A DNA stretch of 38,485 bases from Bacteroidales bacterium (GTDB taxonomy: Bacteria; Planctomycetota; Planctomycetia; Gemmatales; Gemmataceae): positions 1-38,485 of the forward strand of contig JAIXLE010000268.1 of NCBI GenBank assembly GCA_026931725.1, given 5' to 3'. How positions within the stretch are numbered: position 1 is the first letter of the stretch; each line of letters opens with the position of its first letter. The notes below the pieces were generated by a model. The model searched no databases. It was given only the letters and a program-made list of their open reading frames with translations, and had not been told where the DNA came from. The translations under genes and the position numbers were made by a program. Below, piece after piece: positions 6,848-14,215 of the stretch.

Positions 6848-8389
6848 ATGCCGGCTCCTGCAACGATCGCAGAATTGCTCGAAGTCATTGAGAAGAGCGG
6901 GTTAATCACGGAACCACCTGTGCAAGCCGAGATTCAACGGCTCACGGTGGCTTCCCCCACACTCACAGTCGAGCAATTTACTCAGTTGCTGGTGCGAGAA
7001 GGCATTTTAACCCGGTTTCAAGCCAAACAGCTCAAACTGGGCCGACACAAGCGATTCGAAATCGCCGGAAAATACCGCCTCCTCGAATTGCTCGGTGTCG
7101 GTGGCATGGGAGCCGTCTATCTTTGTGAACACATGTTCATGAAGCGGCTTGTCGCCCTCAAAGTGCTGCCCATTGAGAAGATGGGTGACCCCTCCGCACT
7201 GGCGCGATTCTACCGCGAAGCCCAAGCCGTCGCGGCGATGGACCACCCCAACATCGTCCGGGCTTACGACATCGACAAATTTGAGTCGATGCACTTTTTG
7301 GTCATGGAATATGTGGACGGGACCAGCATTCAGGAAATTGTAGCCCGACACGGCCCGATTGCGCCCGAACGGATCGCCAACTATGCCGCCCAAGCCGCGC
7401 TCGGGTTGCAGCATGCGCACGAGTTGGGGTTGGTTCACCGCGACATCAAACCCGGAAATCTCCTGCTCGAACGATCCGGGGTCATCAAAATTCTGGATAT
7501 GGGCTTGGCGAGGTTCTTCGATCGCAAGAGCGACAATCTGACGGAAAAGTTCGACCAGAACTGCGTCCTCGGCACGGCGGATTACCTCGCCCCCGAGCAG
7601 GCCGTCACTAATGTCGTCGATATTCGTGCAGACATTTACGCTCTTGGCGGCAGCATGTACTTTGCCCTCACTGGCCAATCACCGTTCCCGGATGGAACGA
7701 TTGCCTCCAAATTGATGTCCCATCAAACGAAAGAACCCAAACCGATCACGGATTTCCGCGATGATGTTCCACAGGATATTCTCAACATCATCCAGACCAT
7801 GATGCGTAAAGATCCCGACGCACGCTATCAAACCCCCGCTGAACTGTATCAGGCACTGCAACCCTGGCTCGCCATCGACGCGACCCCGCTCGGACAGGAA
7901 ATGCCGGAACTCTGCCCCGCGGTTCTGTCGCTTGCGGGTTACGCGAACAGTGCAATCTCGAAACCCGATACTGTGCCCGGAGCGATCCCAGCTGTTTCCA
8001 GTGGGAAATCGGGGTCGAAATCGGGGCCGCAACCGGGCGGTATCGCCACGAAGCCGAAATCGCGGCCCCCTTCGCCCCCGGCACGCCAACCAGCCGCTGT
8101 TCCCACTCGTCCGGTCGTCCCCGTATCCTCAGAAGCCGCAACGACTACGGGTCGCGGGAGTCAAACGGTTCCCGGCATCCCCATCCGTCCCCCCGTGCGA
8201 GCCACCCCGCCACCCCCCGAACCCGCAGTGGCCGTCCATTCTCTGGATTTTTCCGATCATGGTACGCCGATCCCAACCTACCGAAAACCGCCGCCAGTCA
8301 AACATGCCATGCCGACGTGGATGATTGCTGTCGCCGCGGGTATCGGGTTACTGGCACTGATCATTGTGGTTGCCCTATTCGTTCTGTGA
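6848..8389 (+). CDS. Hanks-type Ser/Thr protein kinase, tail-anchored
   Basis: A 513-residue eukaryotic-like kinase. An N-terminal module (about residues 1-70, ending LLVREGILTRFQAKQL) is one often found before planctomycete kinase domains. The kinase core follows: Gly loop GVGGMGAVY (83-91), Lys105 in VALK, catalytic HRDIKPGN (197-204, Asp199), metal-binding DMG (217-219) in place of DFG, and APE (248-250). The domain therefore appears active. A Pro/Ser-rich linker (about 350-490) leads to one transmembrane helix at 491-512, which ends the protein. There is no external sensor domain, so it sits on the cytoplasmic face as a tail-anchored kinase. A GGGGGA purine stretch precedes the ATG. It is followed by a hairpin (8476-8510) between convergent genes. 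Targets are unknown. Confidence 0.92.
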   Translation: MPAPATIAELLEVIEKSGLITEPPVQAEIQRLTVASPTLTVEQFTQLLVREGILTRFQAKQLKLGRHKRFEIAGKYRLLELLGVGGMGAVYLCEHMFMKRLVALKVLPIEKMGDPSALARFYREAQAVAAMDHPNIVRAYDIDKFESMHFLVMEYVDGTSIQEIVARHGPIAPERIANYAAQAALGLQHAHELGLVHRDIKPGNLLLERSGVIKILDMGLARFFDRKSDNLTEKFDQNCVLGTADYLAPEQAVTNVVDIRADIYALGGSMYFALTGQSPFPDGTIASKLMSHQTKEPKPITDFRDDVPQDILNIIQTMMRKDPDARYQTPAELYQALQPWLAIDATPLGQEMPELCPAVLSLAGYANSAISKPDTVPGAIPAVSSGKSGSKSGPQPGGIATKPKSRPPSPPARQPAAVPTRPVVPVSSEAATTTGRGSQTVPGIPIRPPVRATPPPPEPAVAVHSLDFSDHGTPIPTYRKPPPVKHAMPTWMIAVAAGIGLLALIIVVALFVL

Positions 8390-8475
8390 TTTCCCCTCGG
8401 GAACGTGGGCATTCCCAGGATGGATGTGGTGGTCGTCTCGTGGACGATGATCCTGTAATATCCATTGTCCAACTT

Positions 8476-8510
8476 CAGCAAAGGCCAGCCTTCCATGCTG
8501 GCCTTTGCTG
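8476..8510. terminator. Perfect 14-bp stem-loop between convergent genes
   Basis: CAGCAAAGGCCAGC (8476-8489) pairs perfectly with GCTGGCCTTTGCTG (8497-8510) around a 7-nt loop. It lies between the ends of the kinase and aminotransferase genes and could serve both strands. Neither side has a clear T-tract, so termination is inferred from position and stability. Confidence 0.6.
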
Positions 8511-8595
8511 ATATTCACAATGATCCCAGTTCCATTTCTGCTGATTTCTCTTCCTTCACCTCAGATCGGGTTCAGGGTTCACTCCTTTTTTCCCA

Positions 8596-9972
8596 TTACA
8601 TGATCCCTTCGCGGAGAATCGCGCCGACGGTGTTCTCCATCGCGGTCACGGTTTGGGCAATGTCCGCGGCGGTATGCGCGCTGCTGGTCATCCCGGCCAG
8701 TTTCCACCAATCGACACCATTGAGCAACATGCCTTGACGGACAGCGGTTGTCAGGCGGGCGGAACTGGCACCATCCAGAACATTCAAATCGCCATTGAGC
8801 GGAATGAGGCCATCGTTGACCCCGGCGTTCGGATCGGGTCGCGGACCCTGATAGTTCGGCAGCACCTTGATCATGCTGAAGTCACCATAAGCGACCCACG
8901 GCCAGTTGTTCGCCGCGAACATCGCATTGAGGCGATTCCGCAACTGCTGAGCCGATGCGTTGGCCGCACGGGTGGGTTCTCCCGTGGCGACACGGTCCAG
9001 CACGGCGATACCCGCCGCGGCAGAAAGCGGGTTGCCGTTGTAGGTGCCAGGGTGTTTCATCTTCACCCGACCGGGCCGCGGTTCGAGATAGCTCATGATC
9101 TCTTCCCGCCCGGCCAGGCAGCCACCGGGTAAGCCGCCCGCCAGAATCTTCGCCAGTGAGGTCAGGTCTGGGGTCACGCCGTAATACTGTTGGGCACCAC
9201 CCGGCGCGACCCGGAAGCCGGTAATCACTTCGTCGAAGATGAGAATGCGGCCCAACCGGGTGCAGATGTCGCGGAGGCCACGCAAAAACTCACCCCGAAT
9301 GGGAACCGTGCCCCAATGGCCGCCGGTCGGTTCGAGAATGACGCAGCCGATGGCGGGATCGTTTTTCAGCGTTTCTTCCACACGGTTCAAATCATTCGGA
9401 GGAACCGAGACACAGACCCCAGCCACCGCATCCGGGACACCGGGAACGCCGGTTCCATCGTAAGGGGCATCCGCCGCGATGGCGACATAGTCGTGCCAGC
9501 CGTGAAAGTGGCCGAGAAACTTGAGGAATTTTGGCTTGCCCGTGACGATGCGACACAGACGCAAAGCCATGAGGGTCGCTTCGGTGCCGCTGCTGGTGAA
9601 TCGCACGCGTTCGGCACACGGAACCAGTTGCTGGACCCGTTCCCCCCAGCCGATTTCGAGATCATGGCAAGAACCGTAGTGCGTCCCTTTGGCCATTTGC
9701 TCTTGCACGGCCGCGACCACATCATCGGGCGAGTGGCCAAGCAAGAGCGCCCCGTGGCCCACAAAGTAGTCGATGATCGCATGACCATCGACATCCCATT
9801 TTTGGGAACCCTTGGCCCGTTCGACATAAATCGGAAACGGGTCCATCATGCGGACATCATGCGTGACACCCGCCGGGAAGATGGTGCGGGCTTGCGCATA
9901 ACGAGCTTGGGATTGCGGAAACGCGGCAATGTAGCGTTCGGCCAGCGTGGAACGGGTCGCGGTCGCGGACAT
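8596..9972 (-). CDS. Class III PLP-dependent aminotransferase, glutamate-1-semialdehyde aminomutase-like
   Basis: A 458-residue fold-type I enzyme. PLP-binding features are SSGTEA (127-132), the HFHGWHD segment (155-161), FDEVITGFR (Asp247) and the Schiff-base Lys275 in SLAKILAGGLPGG. The order and spacing resemble glutamate-1-semialdehyde 2,1-aminomutase (HemL) and related class III aminotransferases. However, the sequence around Lys275 and the C-terminal insert with NDGLIPLNGDLN differ from typical HemL. I therefore do not give the symbol, and the amino donor and acceptor are unknown. The next gene on the same strand upstream (Gfo/Idh/MocA, stop at 10042) ends 69 bases before this start. 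The pair may be co-transcribed and act on a sugar or amino-sugar substrate; that is inference only. Confidence 0.88.
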   Translation of the reverse strand: MSATATRSTLAERYIAAFPQSQARYAQARTIFPAGVTHDVRMMDPFPIYVERAKGSQKWDVDGHAIIDYFVGHGALLLGHSPDDVVAAVQEQMAKGTHYGSCHDLEIGWGERVQQLVPCAERVRFTSSGTEATLMALRLCRIVTGKPKFLKFLGHFHGWHDYVAIAADAPYDGTGVPGVPDAVAGVCVSVPPNDLNRVEETLKNDPAIGCVILEPTGGHWGTVPIRGEFLRGLRDICTRLGRILIFDEVITGFRVAPGGAQQYYGVTPDLTSLAKILAGGLPGGCLAGREEIMSYLEPRPGRVKMKHPGTYNGNPLSAAAGIAVLDRVATGEPTRAANASAQQLRNRLNAMFAANNWPWVAYGDFSMIKVLPNYQGPRPDPNAGVNDGLIPLNGDLNVLDGASSARLTTAVRQGMLLNGVDWWKLAGMTSSAHTAADIAQTVTAMENTVGAILREGIM

Positions 9973-10041
9973 GATCGACTCCAGGGAACCAGGGGTCGAG
10001 TTAGTGTACGCCGTGCCCGCATCTGAGGCAGGGCCGAACCG

Positions 10042-11229
10042 TTACTTCCGACTCCTGGGATGACGGAACGGCACCCAACCGCCGTTCTGCCGACTGCTGG
10101 CAACACACTGCTGGATAAAGAGCATCCCTTCGACACCATCGTAAATGTTCGGGTAAATCGTGTTCACCGTCTCGAATGATTCCCCCGCAATCCGTTGGAC
10201 CATCGCATCATAAGCCGTGTTGTACACATTGGCGAACGCTTCAAAGAACCCTTCTGGGTGACCGGCGGGGATACGGGTCGACGTGGCGGCGGCGTTCCCG
10301 AGGTACGGCCCGCCCGCGCGTGTGTAGATGCGATGCGGCTCACCATTCTTGCGGACAATCAGCCGATTCGGGTCTTCCTGGTGCCATTCCAACGCGGCTT
10401 TCGTGCCATCGACTTCAATCCACAGGTCATTCTCTCGGCCATGGCTAATCTGCGAAGCCGTGACCGTGCCCAACGCGCCGTTCTCGTACCGAACCGAGGC
10501 CACGCCATAATCGTCGAGTGCCCGGCCATCCTCGAACACTTTCAGCAAGCAGGAAATCTCCTGGGGGAGCAACCCGGTGATATAACGGCCCAGGTTGTAC
10601 GCATGAGTGGCAATGTCGCCGAAGCACCCGGCGGCTCCCGATAGTTTGGGGTCGGTGCGCCATTTGGCCTGCTTCTGGTCGCTGTTTTCGAGCCGGGTGC
10701 GGAGCCAACCCTGGATGTAGGACATGCGGATGGCGTTGATCTCGCCGAGTTCCCCATTGGCGATCATCTCGCGGGCCTGACGGACGAGCGGATAGCCGGT
10801 GTAGTTGTGCGTGACCGCGAAGACGACTCCGCTTTTCTCGACGATTTTGAGTAGTTCTTCCGCCTGAGCCAGATCGAAGGTCAACGGCTTATCACAAATG
10901 ACGTTAAACCCTGCTTCTACAAAGGTTTTCGCCACGGCAAAGTGCGAGTGGTTCGGCGTGGCTACGGACACGAAATCGACTTTGTCCGACCGTTGCGCTT
11001 CGGTCGCGGCCATCTCCTGAAAACTGCCGTAGGCCCGGTCGGGCGGGATGTCGTAATCCGAGGCCGACGCTTTGGCACGAACCGGATCCGAGGACAACGC
11101 ACCCGCCACCAGAGCCGCGCGATTATCGAGAACCGCCGCCGTGGCGTGAACCCGACCAATAAAAGAGCCTTGCCCACCGCCGATCAGGCCCATGCGTAGC
11201 TTGCGATTCAGGAATGCGTTCGTCGGCAT
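10042..11229 (-). CDS. Gfo/Idh/MocA family oxidoreductase
   Basis: A 395-residue NAD(P)-dependent sugar-type dehydrogenase. The N-terminal Rossmann domain begins MGLIGGGQGSFIG (glycine motif 17-25), with ATPNHSH at 90-96 and the family CDKP motif (Lys114, usually EKP). The C-terminal alpha/beta substrate domain contains GCFGDIATHAYNLGRY, whose DxxxH pair (Asp and His) is the usual catalytic site. These proteins oxidise or reduce sugars, inositols and derivatives; the substrate here is not readable. ATG 11229 is preceded by GAGCGGAAACA and matches the family N-terminus, while an upstream in-frame extension to 11388 adds sequence unlike the family. It is probably co-transcribed with the aminotransferase downstream. 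Confidence 0.9.
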   Translation of the reverse strand: MPTNAFLNRKLRMGLIGGGQGSFIGRVHATAAVLDNRAALVAGALSSDPVRAKASASDYDIPPDRAYGSFQEMAATEAQRSDKVDFVSVATPNHSHFAVAKTFVEAGFNVICDKPLTFDLAQAEELLKIVEKSGVVFAVTHNYTGYPLVRQAREMIANGELGEINAIRMSYIQGWLRTRLENSDQKQAKWRTDPKLSGAAGCFGDIATHAYNLGRYITGLLPQEISCLLKVFEDGRALDDYGVASVRYENGALGTVTASQISHGRENDLWIEVDGTKAALEWHQEDPNRLIVRKNGEPHRIYTRAGGPYLGNAAATSTRIPAGHPEGFFEAFANVYNTAYDAMVQRIAGESFETVNTIYPNIYDGVEGMLFIQQCVASSRQNGGWVPFRHPRSRK

Positions 11230-11582
11230 TGTTTCCGCTCCGTGACGGGTGAAATGAAGTGGTTTACCGCATCTTAGAATTCGCCGTGTAAAGTGGCAGC
11301 CAGTTCTGGGTTGACTCCTTGGTCGGTCACTGTCTCCCGTCCCAACTCGCCAAGGGAAAAGCGGGGTCAGAACTATTGCCAGGCTCAAACGATAGAGAAG
11401 CGGAGCAATGCTATGAATACTGCAAATGACAAGATTGTGAGTGTTTTTCCATGTGATTGACGAAGTGATCGGATTGCATTATTTTCATTTTGCTGCAATT
11501 CCTCCGTGAACCGTCGCAATTTTTGTGGCGGTAATTGACTCCACGACCCGTTTTGGTTCCTTTCTCAAATCCAGGTGCCCGC
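11230..11582. other. Intergenic region with a promoter for the DUF1559 gene
   Basis: A 353-base gap between divergent genes. I see no RNA gene and no credible small ORF. The right part is AT-rich and carries the promoter candidate at 11457-11485. The left part should hold the leftward promoter of the Gfo/Idh/MocA gene, but I could not pick out boxes. Confidence 0.5.
11457..11485 (+). promoter_or_regulatory. Promoter candidate of the disrupted DUF1559 gene
   Basis: TTGACG (11457-11462) and TATTTT (11480-11485) are separated by 17 bases in an AT-rich stretch, predicting a start near 11492 and a leader of about 90 nt. The promoter looks intact although the gene it serves is interrupted. Confidence 0.5.
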
Positions 11583-11835
11583 ATGTTTGCCACAGTGCAT
11601 TCTCGCTCTCGGTACGCTCATCGTGGATTTACCCTCATCGAATTGCTGGTGGTTATTGCCATTATCGCCATTCTGATTGGGCTCCTGCTCCCCGCCGTGC
11701 AAAAAGTACGGGAAGCCGCCGACCGTTCCAAATGCTCGAACAATTTGAAGCAAATGGCCCTGGCCGTTCACGGATACTCGGATACCAATGGGAACAAACT
11801 CCCGGATGCGCGGTCCAGCACTCCCGCCATCACGT

Positions 11836-11838
11836 TTA
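11836..11838. repeat. Target-site duplication TTA, left copy
   Basis: TTA at 11836-11838 is repeated at 13185-13187, directly outside the inverted repeats of the insertion sequence. Keeping one copy restores the reading frame of the host gene. Confidence 0.8.
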
Positions 11839-11855
11839 GGCATCCGGTGGGTGGA
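11839..11855. repeat. Left terminal inverted repeat of the IS
   Basis: GGCATCCGGTGGGTGGA; it matches the reverse complement of the right end at 15 of 17 positions. Confidence 0.85.
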
Positions 11856-11933
11856 TTTATACCCATAGATTCGCCTTTCGCTGGACCGGGTGGCGTGGGA
11901 TAATGGTCCTACTTCACACCCCGAGGACGGGCC

Positions 11934-12599
11934 ATGGACCGCACCGAACACTGCGACCCAACCGACGACCTGCTCCGACTGGCGGCTCGGACCCTCACCG
12001 GACACCGCCGCCGCATCTTCCAGGCCGAGGTCACTCGGGTACTGTGCGGCGGTTCGTCCCGCGCCGCCGAACGCCGATTCGGGTGGGGACGCGGCACCGT
12101 TGACACCGGCCTCCGCGAACTCGCCACCGGGATCCGCTGTGTCGAACGCTTTGCCGACCGTGGCAAGGTGCCCACCGAGGTCGCCCGCCCCCAACTGGCC
12201 GCGGACATCCGCGACCTGGTCGAGCCCCGCACCCAGGCCCACCCCGAACTGAAGTCCGAGCGTGTGTACACTAACATGTCCGCCCGCGAAGTGTGCGACT
12301 TGTTGCGGACGACCAAGGGCTACGCCGACGATGCCGTGCCGAGCGAGCGGACCATGCGGGACATCCTGAACCGGATGGGATATCGGCTAACCCGGATTCG
12401 CAAGGCCAAACCCCTTCGTAAGATCGCCTCGACCGATGCCATCTTTGCCAACGTGGCGGCCGTGAAAGCGGAGGTCAAGGGCGATCCCCATACGCTGGAA
12501 ATCTCGATGGATACGAAGGCGAAGGTGAGCGAAGGCGAATACGCCCGTGGGGGAAAAAACCCGGACGGCATCGGACGGGACATCGGCCAAGGGGCTTGA
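11934..12599 (+). CDS. ISAzo13-like transposase, N-terminal part (frame 1 of 2)
   Basis: 221 residues. The first 130 or so hold helix-turn-helix-like DNA-binding segments (SSRAAERRFGWGRGTVDTGL) and the linker VEPRTQAHPELKSERVYTNMSAREVCDLL, a pattern found in ISAzo13 transposases. SERTMRDILNRMGYRL follows, then the first catalytic Asp in EISMDTKAK (Asp193). The frame ends early at TGA 12597-12599. The fusion of this frame with the next, changing frame at the GGGGGAAAAAACCC run (12549-12562), would give a transposase of about 410 residues, the normal size for the family. Losing one A from the A6 run makes the fusion read ...ARGGKTRTASDG.... Confidence 0.8.
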   Translation: MDRTEHCDPTDDLLRLAARTLTGHRRRIFQAEVTRVLCGGSSRAAERRFGWGRGTVDTGLRELATGIRCVERFADRGKVPTEVARPQLAADIRDLVEPRTQAHPELKSERVYTNMSAREVCDLLRTTKGYADDAVPSERTMRDILNRMGYRLTRIRKAKPLRKIASTDAIFANVAAVKAEVKGDPHTLEISMDTKAKVSEGEYARGGKNPDGIGRDIGQGA

Positions 12600-13164
12600 C
12601 CATGACCCGCCCGCGAAGACCAAATGGACACCGCTCGGTATCCTGATCCTGGCGACGGGGGCGTTGTCCCTATTCTTTGGGACACGGGAGACAAGTGACC
12701 TCTGGGTGGACGGATTGGGACGGTGGTGGGACCAGGTCCGGGGCGGGTTGGGACACGTCCGCACGCTGGTGATTTATCTGGACAACGGCCCCCACAACGC
12801 GGGCACACGAACCCAGTTCTTGAAGCGGATGGTGGCGTTCGTGGACGCGACGGGATTGACGGTGCGACTGGTGTACTACCCACCGTACCACAGCAAGTAC
12901 AACCCGGTGGAGCGGTGCTGGTCAAGTTTGGAACGGAAGTGGGGCGGGGCGTTACTGACCAGTTTGGAGGTGATCCTGAGCTACGCGCGACGGATGACGT
13001 GGAAGGGTCGCCACCCCACGGTTGGGGTACTGAGCGGGACGTACGTCGACGGGGTGAAGTTGACGAAGGCGGAAATGGAGCCGATCGAAGCCCGCCTGGA
13101 CCGCTCCGCGACGCTCCCCAAGTATGACATCACCATCCGCCCCAAACAAGCGTCCGGCAGGTAA
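12547..13164 (+). CDS. ISAzo13-like transposase, C-terminal part (frame 2 of 2)
   Basis: Open from 12547 (a GTG that is probably not a true start) to 13164. It carries the rest of the RNase H-like DDE domain. The second Asp is in the hydrophobic strand TLVIYLDNGPHN, and the Glu is in YYPPYHSKYNPVERCW, the expected spacing for the third acidic residue. The C-terminal TWKGRHPTVGVLSGTYVDGVKL is also a family pattern. Relative to the N-terminal part it lies in the +1 frame. The product is likely made only by a frame change at the A6 run, or not at all if the extra A is a mutation or a sequencing error. Its stop lies 20 bases before the end of the element. Confidence 0.78.
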   Translation: MGEKTRTASDGTSAKGLDHDPPAKTKWTPLGILILATGALSLFFGTRETSDLWVDGLGRWWDQVRGGLGHVRTLVIYLDNGPHNAGTRTQFLKRMVAFVDATGLTVRLVYYPPYHSKYNPVERCWSSLERKWGGALLTSLEVILSYARRMTWKGRHPTVGVLSGTYVDGVKLTKAEMEPIEARLDRSATLPKYDITIRPKQASGR

Positions 13165-13167
13165 ATT

Positions 13168-13184
13168 TTCACCTACCGGATGCC
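13168..13184. repeat. Right terminal inverted repeat of the IS
   Basis: Reads as GGCATCCGGTAGGTGAA on the reverse strand, pairing with the left end with two mismatches in 17. The transposase stop codon is just inside it. Confidence 0.85.
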
Positions 13185-13187
13185 TTA
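13185..13187. repeat. Target-site duplication TTA, right copy
   Basis: Direct repeat of 11836-11838, immediately outside the right inverted repeat. Confidence 0.8.
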
Positions 13188-14027
13188 CGAATTCCACCGG
13201 TGGTACTTCTCAAGTGAACGACCTGACGGTGCTCGTCCGCATTCTGCCACAAATGGAACAGGGACAACTGTATCAAGCCTGTATCAGTGGCCTGAACGGT
13301 GGCACGGGAACGCAGGCGACCGGCAATATTTCATTCTGGGATTGTGGCACCACCCCCGGTTCCACAACCAACCGGGTACGCTGGGTTTCCATCAAAACGT
13401 ATCTCTGCCCAGCCGATTACGGTATCGCGGCGAACGACCGCAGTGCGAATTCGAGTGACTGGGCCGCCGCCTCCTACGGGTTCAACTTCCAAGTCTTTGG
13501 CGGACCGGATCGCGGTACGGGTCAGACACCGCTGCACACGGCATCGGTGAAACTCAGCACCATGAAGGATGGCACCTCGAACACGATCATGTTTGGTGAG
13601 AAGATGTCCGCTTGCCAGCGTTCCCCGGCACGAATCGCTGCAACGGGCGCGAATTCGGGTGGCGGTAATCTGTGGGCTTATCCAACGGGCCAATGGTCTT
13701 ATGAATGGCAGCCCAACATCGGCTTCCGCAGCCAAGTCAATACAGACTGGGCGACCAGTACCCAAAACTGGAACCTGCCCCCGCAGGTGTCCCCCATTCT
13801 GGAGGCTTCGCCCACTGGAGGGCCGATTGACCCGAACCAGTGTGATACCAGTCGGCCCAATTCCGGCCATGCTAATAGTTCACTCGTGGCCATGTGCGAT
13901 GGAAGTGTCAAGGCCGTCAACGAGAACGTCAGCCAAACCACCTGGCAAGCGGCTCTGATGCCAAAAGATGGTGTGCCCCTGGGGAGCGACTGGTAAGCAT
14001 TCGTGACTCTTCCGGTTTCTCCGTACG

Positions 14028-14068
14028 CGATCGACTTCCGATTACCCGGAGTCGATCGTGTGCTTTTA
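14028..14068 (+). terminator. Intrinsic terminator after the DUF1559 gene
   Basis: CGATCGACT(T)CCG (14028-14040) pairs with CGGAGTCGATCG (14047-14058) with one bulged T and a 6-nt loop. It is followed by TGTGCTTTTATTTT. Confidence 0.7.
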
Positions 14069-14215
14069 TTTTGAACAATGGCATAAGAACAAAGCTCCAC
14101 CACAGCCGTACAACTCCCGATTGACACGGCCACTCTTTTCATGTGATGATTCCACTCCGCCGCGGTCCACGCGGTCTTACTAATATCCTTCGCCCGTTCC
14201 ACGGATGGGATCGGC

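Larger units (their letters stand above)
11839..13184 (+). mobile_element. ISAzo13-like insertion sequence, 1,346 bp
   Basis: The element is bounded by 17-bp terminal inverted repeats with two mismatches (GGCATCCGGT common core at 11839 and, reversed, at 13184). It is flanked by a TTA direct repeat. Inside is one transposase gene split into two overlapping frames, filling nearly all of the element. The ends are defined by the inverted repeats, by the direct repeat and by exact in-frame repair of the host gene when it is removed. The family is called from the transposase: an N-terminal helix-turn-helix followed by an RNase H-like DDE domain of the ISAzo13 / Rhodopirellula transposase type, related to IS630/Tc1. 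The intact ends suggest recent arrival. Confidence 0.88.
11583..13996 (+). pseudogene. DUF1559 pilin-like protein, split by an insertion sequence
   Basis: Bases 11583-11838 encode the N-terminal half: a short leader, the type IV pilin-like cleavage and helix motif [19 protein letters not shown], then [14 protein letters not shown] and [13 protein letters not shown], all standard for DUF1559. Bases 13188-13996 encode the rest, including ILPQMEQGQLYQ, YLCPAD, MKDGTSNTIMFGEK and the C-terminal H-x-G-like region SGHANSSLVAMCDGSVKAV. Removing 11839-13187 (element plus one target copy) joins the halves in frame as ...ITF-TNSTGG..., giving a normal 354-residue protein. DUF1559 proteins are abundant pseudopilin-like surface or secretion-associated proteins in Planctomycetes. 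As it stands, translation from ATG 11583 runs into the element and stops at 11903, so no full product is made. Confidence 0.9.

Noticed and set aside
8596..9972. Calling the aminotransferase HemL
   Set aside because: The fold and motifs agree with class III enzymes broadly, but the residues near the lysine and the C-terminal part are not typical HemL, and there is no haem gene context.
12554..12560. Canonical -1 slippery heptamer A-AAA-AAC in the transposase
   Set aside because: The downstream frame is +1 (or -2) relative to the first, so a -1 shift would not reach it. The A-run matters, but not as a classic -1 site.
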